A DNA stretch of 64,000 bases, taken from assembly GCA_011317545.1 (NCBI GenBank), contig WUJK01000009.1, positions 248,001-312,000 of the forward strand, in the 5' to 3' direction. Origin of the DNA: Coniella vitis (Eukaryota > Ascomycota > Sordariomycetes > Diaporthales > Schizoparmaceae). Positions 22,785 to 31,583 of this stretch are shown here, in pieces. Position numbers and translations under genes: made by a program. Under the pieces are notes generated by a model. That model did not search any database. It had not been told where the DNA came from and saw only the letters and a program-made list of their open reading frames with translations. The first letter of the stretch is position 1, and each line of letters starts with the position of its first letter.

Positions 22785-22799
22785 ATAAAAGGGAGATAA
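22785..22799 (+). other. Polypurine tract before the 3' LTR
   Basis: A purine-rich run (GATAAAAGGGAGATAA region) lies immediately 5' of the 3' LTR, as expected for plus-strand priming. The matching primer-binding site after the 5' LTR is too mutated to identify. Confidence 0.6.
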
Positions 22800-23281
22800 T
22801 ATTATAACCTACGGTTATATAGGTTATAGGAATAGGCTAGCGTAACTATATACTAGTAAATCGGAACCTTAACGGACCGATAAGGATCTCTTATATAATA
22901 AAGTTATACTAGATAATATAACTAGGGTTAGGGTTATATAGGATAAGGGTAGACCGTAAGGACCGCACTATAACTCTATCGACTTAGACCGTAATAGTCG
23001 ATAAGCGACTTCGTCGGTCTAAGGCATTATTTAGGGAATAGTAGTTAATAATAAAAGGATATAAGGATAGGAGTTTATAGCTCGATATTAGATAGTTTCC
23101 TTATAATCTTTAGTTATAAATCTAAGTATTATTTTATATAATAGGGTAATCCCTCTTAATTACTTATAATACTTAATATTGCTCGATAACGTACGAAGAC
23201 TTAAAGGTAATACTTCCCTACCTGCTAATATATAATTCATAGGTACTTCCAGAATCCGGGATTCAGGCAAGGATAATTACA
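22800..23281 (+). repeat. 3' LTR (482 bp)
   Basis: Aligns without gaps to the 5' LTR by eye. Nearly all differences are C/T or G/A transitions. The inner (left) half is more mutated than the matching half of the 5' LTR. The last ~60 bp keep CA dinucleotides (ATTCA, GGCAAGG, ATTACA) that the 5' copy has lost. Confidence 0.93.
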
Positions 23282-23286
23282 AATAT
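23282..23286. repeat. Right target-site duplication (AATAT)
   Basis: Matches 15646-15650 and confirms the element boundaries. Confidence 0.85.
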
Positions 23287-23690
23287 AATTAGCCGATTAT
23301 TCTTCAACATTCCCTCTATAAAAGGGAACATTTCCAAAATCCAGAGGTTGAAGGTCATGAAGTATGAGAAGGTAAATAGGATAGCCTTTGGAGTCGCTGG
23401 TCCATTTAACCGGCATTATGATGAGTCTCTGTTTGCTATCCATAAACATATTCTCCGCGGTACGCTGCTATATCTGCCTGTTCGTCCAGAAGGAATGGAT
23501 CCTTCACAAGACCTGCTTGTGTTCATTCCGTGGTCTAGTGCTTTGGTATACTGCGCACAATGGTCATAGGAACAGGATCGGGGCCCCGGTTTAAGCATCT
23601 GGTTCAGCTCAAGTTATCACTATACGTCTTCCCCGCGAATACTCATATGACCACATTCAGACAAGCAGGCGTTGTCCTCATATCCCAAGG
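23287..23690. other. Intergenic DNA right of the retrotransposon
   Basis: Base composition returns to normal immediately after the LTR. An open frame of 73 codons at 23348-23569 (plus) follows a TATAAAA at 23317-23323, but it has no recognisable domain and I do not call it a gene. Confidence 0.4.
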
Positions 23691-23699
23691 CCCGGATTG

Positions 23700-24312
23700 C
23701 CGTTCCCCGCGCTAGCAACGGAGCCATAGTAAGATATCCTCATCCGTTCTTAGATGCTTGTCATGGTAACCATTCTTGCCATGATGATCACCCTTATCAC
23801 GATAATGACCCGTATTATAATAATCAATCTCGTTATGATAAGCATTCTGTGCCCATGTACAACATGCTCTTGGTCTGATAATGGCATCTTACTTCTCCGG
23901 ACTCCGCCTGTCCCAATCGCGCAGCATCTGATTTACGAGAGACAAATTGAGCTCCGGAAGCTCAGTAGGATGTGTCTGCGGCTGTACTTGCGCATGGCTC
24001 GACGACTCCCAGGAAATCGTCTCATGATAGTCCGGGCGACTCGTCAGGACGCTTAGGGGAGCCCCGTGGTCTCGGATGGGCCTGTAGTATAATGACCCTT
24101 GACCGCTGCTGGAAGACTTTGCCTACGCCGTTCGTCATCGGCTATATCTATATCACCTTTCTCGTCGTAGCTTATCCCGACTATCGACTCGTGGCCTTCG
24201 TTGAGTGGTATACCCTCCAAGTCGCCCTGCTCGCTATACAGTAGCTTCCTATTAAGGCCCGCCGGCTAGTATACCCGCCCGTACCTTTACTATAATGCGC
24301 TGACGTATCGCC
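23700..24312 (-). pseudogene. Decayed 3' part of the adjacent zinc-finger gene
   Basis: Downstream of the zinc-finger stop codon the minus strand still reads like protein, but in shifting frames. In the gene's own frame just after the stop come GDTSAHYSKGTGGY and SRRALIGSY, which resemble the end of a further C2H2 finger and its usual GxGGCAGRR tail. In another frame, 24053-24248 gives EGIPLNEGHESIVGISYDEK, then GDIDIADDERRRQSLP. In a third, 23895-24050 gives HPTELPELNLSLVNQML. The DERRRxSLP motif is one I associate with the C-terminal region of fungal C2H2 regulators. Splicing 24334-24249 out as an intron would join one of these segments in frame (737 aa), so a functional longer form is possible. 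I favour decay. Confidence 0.5.
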
Positions 24313-26470
24313 TTATATAGATTTGCGGCTATACTTTAGAGACTCGTAGTTCTTTTCGCCTGTATGTAGCTTGATGTGTCGCTCTAAGTCGTGGAGTTGC
24401 AGGAACTGTAGTCCACAATCCTTGCATAAGTACGGCTTCTCCTGGCTATGGGTAAGAAGGTGGCTCTTGAGATTGTGATGGCGTGTAAACTCGGTATCGC
24501 AGTAAGGACACTTATATTTCTTTGACGAACCAGGCGTGTAGTCGGCTCTATAGGGCAGACTTGTTGGCTGTAGCGGAGGCGCGGGTGCCTGACTGAAGAG
24601 CGGACTAGTCTCTATTCTCGTATCTGAGACGTTGGGTTGTGATATCGTAATAGGGCCAACCTGGGGACGGCTGGCGGTTATGGTGGTGCTAGATATGAGT
24701 TCGCTGAGGGCCTGATCGGTTTTGGTTGGGTATTTGCAGATCTTGCCTTGCATCATACACGTCTTGCAAGCTGACGTGTCTCCATCATTCTGACACCGGA
24801 TTTTGAGCTCGTGGCACCTCAAGCAACGAATTGTGTGCACATCTTGCTTCCCTTCAACTTCGTCATAATCATCATTATCAGCTTGATGTGCCGGCAGGGC
24901 CCTCAAGACAAGTCGTTCAAGATGGCCTGCGATGTGTGATTCGTATTGCTGAGTGGACTGAATCTCAAAGTCGTGGCAAATTGGACATGAGCCTTTGGCA
25001 AGTTCTGCATTGCCTTTGCTGCTCAGGCGCACGATCTCACTGATGGTAGCTTCTGTGACATTGCTATGATGACAAGCTTGGAGGTGTGTCCGAAGTGGCT
25101 GAGAAGATGAGTATCGTCCACTGCACCCAAAGGGACAGAACCATTCTCTCCAGTGTTCATGCCACATGTGTTTCATCCAGTCCTGTCTGCACTCGTAACC
25201 AGGATCCGGACATACACAGGCGTCCGCTATACAAATATATGGCTGAAGGTCGCAGAAAACGTGATAGCTGCGGTGACTTAGCCAGGTGACAGAACTTTGG
25301 TTCCGGAGAATCATAAAAGAGTTGACTTGACTTACCACCATTCACGCCAATTGTTGATCTCAATCCTCACTTTGCAATATGGACAGAAGAAGTGCCCGTC
25401 CATACGCCAATCCGGAGGAGGCGGAACTCTTAGATCGCTCTGTTCAACATGTGGAGTTGACAATGAAGTCATTGAGAGGAAGATCTTTTCGTTCCGTTTT
25501 TCGTGCCCATCTTTGAACTGTCGAGATATTGACGAGGCTATAGTAGTAGGCTGCCCTGTGCTCGTCCCATCTTCAATGTAGCCTTGCGAGCTCGTCTCAT
25601 CGTCTGTGTTGCCTTGTATGCTCGTCCCATAGTCAAAGTTGCCTTCCATGCTCGTCCCAACATCAATGTTGTCTTCCAGACCCTCTTCAACTCGACTGCG
25701 CCGTTCCTTTCGGTATTCCAGAACTCTATATTCTAGATAGTCCCACCGCCGTGCCAGCCCCCGCGCAAGTCTTTCTGAAAGATGAGGCGCCGCCCGCGGG
25801 TATTCCCCGCGCACATATTGTTCATAGAATGATTCGATCGACGTGCGCAAGCTGGCGCCCGCCAGCGATCTGAAATAATCATGAGGAGCAGGATGGCGGA
25901 TTGTCCCCGAGAGGCGGAACAGACAGTCAATGACGCCTCCAATGTGGGAGAGCAACAGAGTGAGGTCGTCGTGGCGAGCGTCAGCAGGCGAATTGGACTC
26001 GTCTTCTGAGTCGGACTCAAAAAAGACGCAAGCTTCCGCATCAGATTGCTCGATTTCCACCGCATTAGACTGCTCGGATTCCACCTTATTGCTGGGCTCT
26101 TCATTGTGCTGGACCTTTCGAATGAGCGGCAAAGCTAAGCCTGTGAGTATTTCTATAGGTTGATTTGTTATATCCGAGGGGAAAACATACCTTCCTCGTA
26201 TGATAAATGCTCTAGGTCCTTCAGCACATTTATGACATGATCTTTGATCATTGATGCATCGCGGAGCCGGTATTCCATAGAACCCGTTCCCGGCTTTTGA
26301 TGGACATCTAGACTGCCAGCCCATAATTTGAATCTCGCCAAGTGAGATCGAGCGAGGGTTGAAGGCTGCTTCTGTTCGTCGAGAAGGTCGCAAATGCGAG
26401 CCAATGAGCCGAGATTGCTGAGAACCAGGCTGGACACTCGCGTCTCTTGGTTGCTCATCGTACTTCTCAT
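24313..26470 (-). CDS. C2H2 / Zn2Cys6-like zinc-finger regulator, C-terminally truncated
   Basis: Exons 26470-26191, 26140-25336 and 25267-24313 give 679 aa. The N-terminal ~100 aa (ARFKLWAGSLDVHQK, MEYRLRDASMIKDHVINVL) is a module common in fungal zinc-finger and NACHT proteins. After an acidic stretch and several imperfect repeats (GTSMEGN, GTSIQGN) come Cys/His-rich segments (FFCPYCKV; DLQPYICIADAC; WFCPFGC). Next is CLRCHELKIRC followed by CKTCMMQGKICKY, a CX2CX6C...CX2CX6C cluster like Zn2Cys6. Two good C2H2 fingers sit near the end (YKCPYCDTEF...H and YLCKDCGLQF...H). The frame stops where a third finger would be expected. Starts at 26470 or 26458. Divergent from the DUF7580 gene. Probably a nuclear DNA-binding protein; target unknown. 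Confidence 0.8.
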
Positions 26471-26927
26471 TAAGAACCTGTATCTGGTTTCATGGAGTGG
26501 TGTGAAAAAGGAGGTCGTCGATTGAGGGATGTAATCTGGGCAGATTTAGTGAAAGACATCTTGACCGACATGGCATACATGAATATCTGCATATGTGGTG
26601 ACGGACATATATTATCATCAGCGTCCTGAGTTGTTGATTGGTGCCCGCACGTTAAGATACAATCGGAAATCCGAGAGCGCGAAATGCTAAGGTCCTGAAT
26701 GGCCAGCAGATTTGTGCACGCATCTTCTCCTGGCATATTGCTCTTGGAATTATGTTCGAACTATTGCTGCTGTGTGTCTAGAAAAGTTCCATTCATTTGA
26801 ACCACTACGGTCGAGCTGAATGCTGTATTTGCTTCACTTTGCAAAGCTCTACAGCCTTACTCTCTGCATTTCAGGCCTTGTTCTTTCCAAGCCACATCAT
26901 CTTGGAAGGGCTTCAATCCATGTCGAC
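26471..26927. promoter_or_regulatory. Divergent intergenic region between zinc-finger and DUF7580 genes
   Basis: A 457-bp interval between two divergent start codons. It must contain both promoters. No TATA box or recognisable operator stands out. Confidence 0.4.
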
Positions 26928-28643
26928 ATGGAAGCCGCCGGTCTTGTTCTGGGCATCATCCCAGTGGCCATCGAGGTTTTGAAGACTTGTAACAGCATAT
27001 ACTCCTTTCTGAAGTACGCCAAACTTGAGCTGGACAGTCTGATCAGGGATCTCACGACGGAACACATGATATTGCGCAACACCTGTGAGATCTTGCTTAC
27101 GGGTATTGTACCTGACAGCGCCCTGGAAGCCATGATCAGTAACCCTGGCGTTGACTGGGCTGTCTACAACAAACAAGTCCAACTCCGGCTGTGGGGCTCC
27201 TGGGATATCTTTCTCGAGTACATTGAGGATATTCGGGAAGCAACGTCGCCACTTCGTGAGAAGCTGGCAGCTCACAAGAAGGATATGGTGAGTTGAGCAC
27301 AGAATACATCTTAGCGAGGGCCAATACTGAGGAGCTGCTTCACCTAGGCAAACACTTCAGATCGCCGCTTGGACATCACGGAACTCAAGCAGAAAGCATT
27401 CTTTGGCCTGAAAAGGAAAGACTATAGAAAAGTCCTGGATCGGCTCAAAAGCGCAAACGCCGTTCTCAGCACATTGGTCCATCAAAGCAACGAACTGGAA
27501 GGCGGACGACGCTCGAGAGCACGAACAAAACACTCTCATCTCATGAGGAAACTTTCCACAAGCATATTCACTTCTCTCCATAGTGTGGTGAGATGCAGCT
27601 GCTCGCACCAGCTTGGTTTGAGGATGGTTGCGAGAAAGGGGTTCTCGCTCCCAACCGACGATGACCAGGTCGCGGCAAGTCACATTCCCTTTGATGTTGG
27701 TTTCGGGAGTGGCGAAGAGAATCCTTGCCGACATTGGAACATCCTGCGCGTCCAGTCGATTGGCCCGGTAGCCAATTTGCTTGCAAACCGCACGACGAAA
27801 GGTTCAACCGGCTCGCCCAGGTCTAAGTCGCCCAAAGGGGCACGGTGGCTGGCAGATTTGATCGAACAAAGGCCCGAAGTTGCTCTCCCAGTCAAATCTC
27901 AAATACCATCCTCAGAGATTACCGATATATGTGGTAAACTTCGAAAGGGAAAGTCGATTGCTTCGGCCCAAGGTCACCCTTGTGGGCAAATCTCGTACGG
28001 CTTAAGCAGGTTCAACCTTTACCAGGAACAGAATTGGTCAGAAGATCTACCTCCATTGCATTTACAAGCAATACTCGAGGGTCAAACCGATAGGACAAGT
28101 CTTTCAAACTGGACCGAGCGAGTTCAAGTCGCTCTGGCCTTGTCATATGGTATTCTCCACCTTTATAATACTCCCTGGCTTGCAAACATTGTCACTGCCG
28201 AGGATATCATCTTCATTCAGGAGCAGCAGCGCGGTATAGAGGTGCCGTTTCTCACCAAACACCTGTCAAATACTAGTACTACCCCACAGGCTAGCCAATC
28301 TCGGCCTATATTTCCAAACGGAAGATCCATGAACCTCGTGGTCTTTTCTCTTGGGCTTCTTCTCATTCAAATCATGATAGGGCGCTATGTGCACGAGCTT
28401 CTCATGCCCACGGATATATCCATCGAGTCATCTATCCAAAGAAAGGAGGTAGCCACCAAGTATATCGGCTCGGTGGTTGAACATGGCGGTCAAAACTATG
28501 CAGCTGTTGTACAATGGTGCCTTGGAAGCATGTTCTCAATAGCCTGTCTGGACGACGATGAGTTTGTCCAAGAGTTCCATCACCATATCATCGAGAAGTT
28601 GGAACGAGACCTGGATATGGTGTTGAGTAGAGGGTCACTCTAG
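26928..28643 (+). CDS. DUF7580-family protein with HeLo-like N-terminus
   Basis: Two exons, 26928-27287 and 27348-28643, give 551 aa. The N-terminus MEAAGLVLGIIPVAIEVLKT, then YSFLKYAKLELDSLIRDLTTEH, is the amphipathic start shared by many fungal HeLo-like and prion-domain-associated proteins. The C-terminal half (ALSYGILHLYNTPWL, VVFSLGLLLIQIMIGR, YAAVVQWCLGSMFS) matches the DUF7580 kinase-like fold found beside HET and NLR genes. I see no catalytic Lys/Asp kinase motifs, so activity is doubtful. The intron at 27288-27347 was placed by frame, restoring ANTSDRRLDITELKQKAFF. Families of this type are implicated in fungal non-self recognition; a specific function is unknown. Confidence 0.82.
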
Positions 28644-29395
28644 AAAAGAGAAATCCCTCTTGACCAGCCACCTATGAGGGCTAGCCAGAATATCAAGTCA
28701 ATAGTAACTGAAGATCTCTCCTGACTGCTGCTTTACGTCTAGCTCATGCACAAGATTGGATCATCCGTTTACGAGTCTGGCTGACCGGGTCACGTTCGAT
28801 CCAGAACCACTGCCATGCGGAGCTATCAAGATATCTCGTTTTACTGTCTTCACTCAGACCGTCTTTGCACTGCCACCTCACGAGCACGGATCCGGGAAGA
28901 CTGCGGCCGCGAAGAGTGGCTCTTCCGCGTCTCGTTACTCTGTCTTCACAACTATCGGGGATTACTGGAAGCTGGACTGATCCCTTTCCAAGTCCATCGA
29001 GGTTGGAGCACTACAAATGTCAAAATACGGGGGCTATTTTGGACCGGCACTTCACTTCTTGTCGTCTCTGGTTAGTCCGTCCATACCGTTGACTGGTTTG
29101 TGCTCTGCGCTTTTGACGACTGCTAGTCACCCACCGGAAATGAACAAGTTGCCTCGTCAGTCATGCTTCTAGTCTTCATCACATGCAAGAATCCCACGCA
29201 TGATTCACCTGTTCGTTGGATCTATTGAGGGGTCAAGCACGTCCCGTACCGCTTATAACACGTTTACTACTGCCCTCCTATTATATAAACGCCTTGCTTT
29301 TCTCTTGTCTTCTCCTCGCTGTTCCATCCTCATCGCAAGCACTTGAGCTTCTCTCTCCTGGCCTCTCCTTTCCCAGCATCGCTCAAGTCTACACC
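28644..29395. other. Intergenic region upstream of the RNA ligase
   Basis: About 750 bp without a supportable gene. It ends with a TATA-box-like element (29282-29289) and a pyrimidine-rich leader typical of fungal transcription start regions. Confidence 0.5.
29282..29289 (+). promoter_or_regulatory. TATA box of the RNA ligase gene (TATATAAA)
   Basis: A consensus TATATAAA lies 106 bp before the ATG at 29396 and is followed by a CT-rich stretch. Position and sequence fit a core promoter. Confidence 0.5.
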
Positions 29396-30694
29396 ATGGG
29401 CTCCATCGCCAACCCGACAGCCTCGCTGACCGAGGCGATCGAGAACCTGGACCTCACGGCGCAGACCGAGACCATCGACTCCCCCGACACCCTCCGCCTG
29501 GTGAGCCTGCGCCGCATCCAGCGGGTCTTCACCAAAGACGAAACGTGGTGGATCCAGACGTTTGTCGAAATCGACGGCTGGGTCTCCATCGTCGGCCCCG
29601 GCACCTTTTGCGCGGGCCAGCTCGTCCTCTACTGCGAGGTCGACGCGTTCCTCCCCGCCAGCGACCCGCGCTTTGGCCAGAGCACCAGCTCCCACCTGAC
29701 GAGGATCGGCAGCCACGTGGGATACAGAGTCCGCACGTGCGAGTCGTGGTATGAGGACGCGGAGCAGCCCCCGCTCGTCTACCAGGGCCGCGTCTACCAG
29801 ATCGAAGACTTTGCCGAAGTGCACGCCAAGGTCCAGGAGGCGCGCAGCCAGCTGCGCCAGAGCGCTGCGCACGCCGGTGCCGGTGCCGACGTCGACGATG
29901 CGGTCATGGCCATGTTCGAGGCGCACAACTGGGCGGACATGCTGGGCGTGCGCAAGTGGGAGGAGCAGCAGCTGGAGCCGCGCCGCGGTCCGACGGACCC
30001 GAGCATGTACCTGGGCCCCATCCCGACGTTCCTCTTCCCCAAGACGGATCCGAAGCGCGTCGAGAACTGCAGAGGGCTCTTTCGCAAGGCCAACCGCGAC
30101 CGCGAGTACCAGGAGAGCGTCAAGATGGACGGCGCGTCCATGACCGTCTACTTCCTCCACAACTCGCACCCGCTCACGGACAGCCTCAACCCCCTGCCCG
30201 AGGACGAGGCCGGCCCCAACTCGGTGCGCCCCAACGGCCGCGTGGGCGTGTGCACCAGGAACTACGAGCTCGACGAGCTGCGCTGGGAGGCTTTCAGCTA
30301 CTGGCCGGTGGCGAACCGCTACAAACTGGCGGACAAGCTGTCGAAATTCGGCCACAGCATCGCGATCCAGGGGGAGCTCTGCGGCTACAAGATCAACGGC
30401 AACCGCGAAAACATCCGAGGTGGGCAGAGAGACTTCTTTGTCTTCTCCATGTACGATATCGCGGCGAAGAAGTATGTAGACCCGAGACGTGTCCAGGCCC
30501 TGGCACAGTACCTCGGTCTGCTGCATGTGCCTGTGCTCGGCTACGCCAGGATCTCCGAGATTGCATTCGACGTGGACGAGATGAAACAGCGCGCGAAGGA
30601 GCGGGATGGGGAAGGTCTCGTGTTCAAGTGCGTTGAAGACGGAACGTCGTTCAAGGTCATCTCCAGCAAATATCTCATCAAGAACAATGTTTGA
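29396..30694 (+). CDS. RNA ligase, DRB0094 (Rnl5-like) family
   Basis: Intronless, 432 aa. It has the ATP-dependent ligase nucleotidyltransferase motifs in order: motif I KMDGAS with the adenylated Lys243, RVGVCTRN/YELDEL (motif Ia region), QGELCGYKINGN, DFFVFSMYDI (motif III/IIIa), GEGLVFK (motif IV) and FKVISSKYL (motif V). The N-terminal ~230 aa (LRRIQRVFTKDETWW, FVEIDGWVSIVGPGTF) resembles the OB-fold module of Deinococcus DRB0094. That family seals nicked 3'-OH/5'-phosphate RNA. Codon third positions are almost all G or C, unlike the DUF7580 gene just upstream. The Met at 29396 (MGSIANPT) is preferred over 29216, because the longer frame would begin in the TATA region. Role in the fungus unknown; repair of cleaved RNA is inference. 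Confidence 0.87.
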   Translation: MGSIANPTASLTEAIENLDLTAQTETIDSPDTLRLVSLRRIQRVFTKDETWWIQTFVEIDGWVSIVGPGTFCAGQLVLYCEVDAFLPASDPRFGQSTSSHLTRIGSHVGYRVRTCESWYEDAEQPPLVYQGRVYQIEDFAEVHAKVQEARSQLRQSAAHAGAGADVDDAVMAMFEAHNWADMLGVRKWEEQQLEPRRGPTDPSMYLGPIPTFLFPKTDPKRVENCRGLFRKANRDREYQESVKMDGASMTVYFLHNSHPLTDSLNPLPEDEAGPNSVRPNGRVGVCTRNYELDELRWEAFSYWPVANRYKLADKLSKFGHSIAIQGELCGYKINGNRENIRGGQRDFFVFSMYDIAAKKYVDPRRVQALAQYLGLLHVPVLGYARISEIAFDVDEMKQRAKERDGEGLVFKCVEDGTSFKVISSKYLIKNNV

Positions 30695-31583
30695 TGGTCA
30701 GGCAATCCAGGGCCAGAATACAGATGTGCTTATAGTTCGGGTTTTTGTCTTTTTGGCTGAACGGCTGGTTTATATAATGATATAGAACAGGGTAATGAAT
30801 GGATTCTGAAACCTATATATATATATGGAAATATCTGTGATCGAAGAATCAATCATAGTGGCCGAGTGCTTGTAATTATGAGGCTGTCCGCCAATCCGCA
30901 TCATTAAATCAAAGCCCAACATCATCCACAAAAACAGAAAGAAAGGCTGATTACTGTTCTTATAGACCTTAATCCCGAAGTGATCCCGTTCAATTGGAGG
31001 TGCAGCTGCCAGAATATATCCACGGCGAGTTTATTTTGGATCCGCCACATCTACCACGCTTCTCACATAATAAAAAGGCTATCCAGAGTTCTAATCTCCC
31101 TTTTCCCTTTCGCAAGAAAACCAAGCATTCGTTCAAATCGCCATGTATCATCAAGAATCACCGGTCGTTGATTGGAAAAAGCCAGGGCCAACCAGCCGCA
31201 GCCCCCATCAACACGGCTGAGGACAAAGCAGGCCACAGAGTTGAACAATGACAGGCAATGAATGGCACGAGCAGGCCTTTGTGAATTAGCACCACCATCA
31301 TGTAAAGTCCCTTTGTTGCAACCAGCTCCCATCACTCTTTATCCTGCTTACGAGATGTACCGCTGCCCATCCGGACAAAAGGGCTCATCACTCGGGAATC
31401 TTTCTGCTCTATATGTTCTACAGTTCAGCCAAGATCGTGGCGACTCAGGACAAGTTCTCGATCAAACTCCACTCAGCCTTCTATATCTGACTTTTACGAT
31501 CGAACTTCTCGCCCCAAGTTACTGCTAACAAAACCTCCCGGTTTCGATTTCTCTTCCTATCATAACCCCACAATCAAAAAACC
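30695..31583. other. Intergenic region
   Basis: About 890 bp with a short TATATA tract near 30815 and no frame that resembles a gene. It separates the RNA ligase from the next plus-strand gene, whose promoter it should hold. Confidence 0.5.

Larger units (their letters stand above)
15651..23281 (+). mobile_element. RIP-mutated Ty3/gypsy chromovirus (chromodomain LTR retrotransposon)
   Basis: Full-length element of 7,631 bp with 482-bp LTRs and a 5-bp target duplication AATAT (15646-15650 and 23282-23286). The order read through stop codons is gag with a CCHC knuckle, aspartic protease (LLDSG), reverse transcriptase (RYPLPL; YLDN at the YxDD site), RNase H (FSKKLNGLELNY), integrase (LDRDRKF; NGQIEYTN) and a C-terminal chromodomain. 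That order defines the chromovirus branch of Metaviridae. The element is dead: every frame is broken, CpA and TpG are nearly absent, the stops are TAA or TAG, and ATG is almost missing. This is the pattern left by repeat-induced point mutation. An antisense ORF lies between the chromodomain and the 3' LTR. Confidence 0.95.

Noticed and set aside
23348..23569. 73-codon ORF behind a TATAAAA next to the retrotransposon
   Set aside because: Short, no homology recognised, and no splice partner; kept only as a remark.
29330..30526. 398-codon minus-strand ORF opposite the RNA ligase
   Set aside because: A shadow of a gene with very high GC at third positions; the plus strand carries all ligase motifs.
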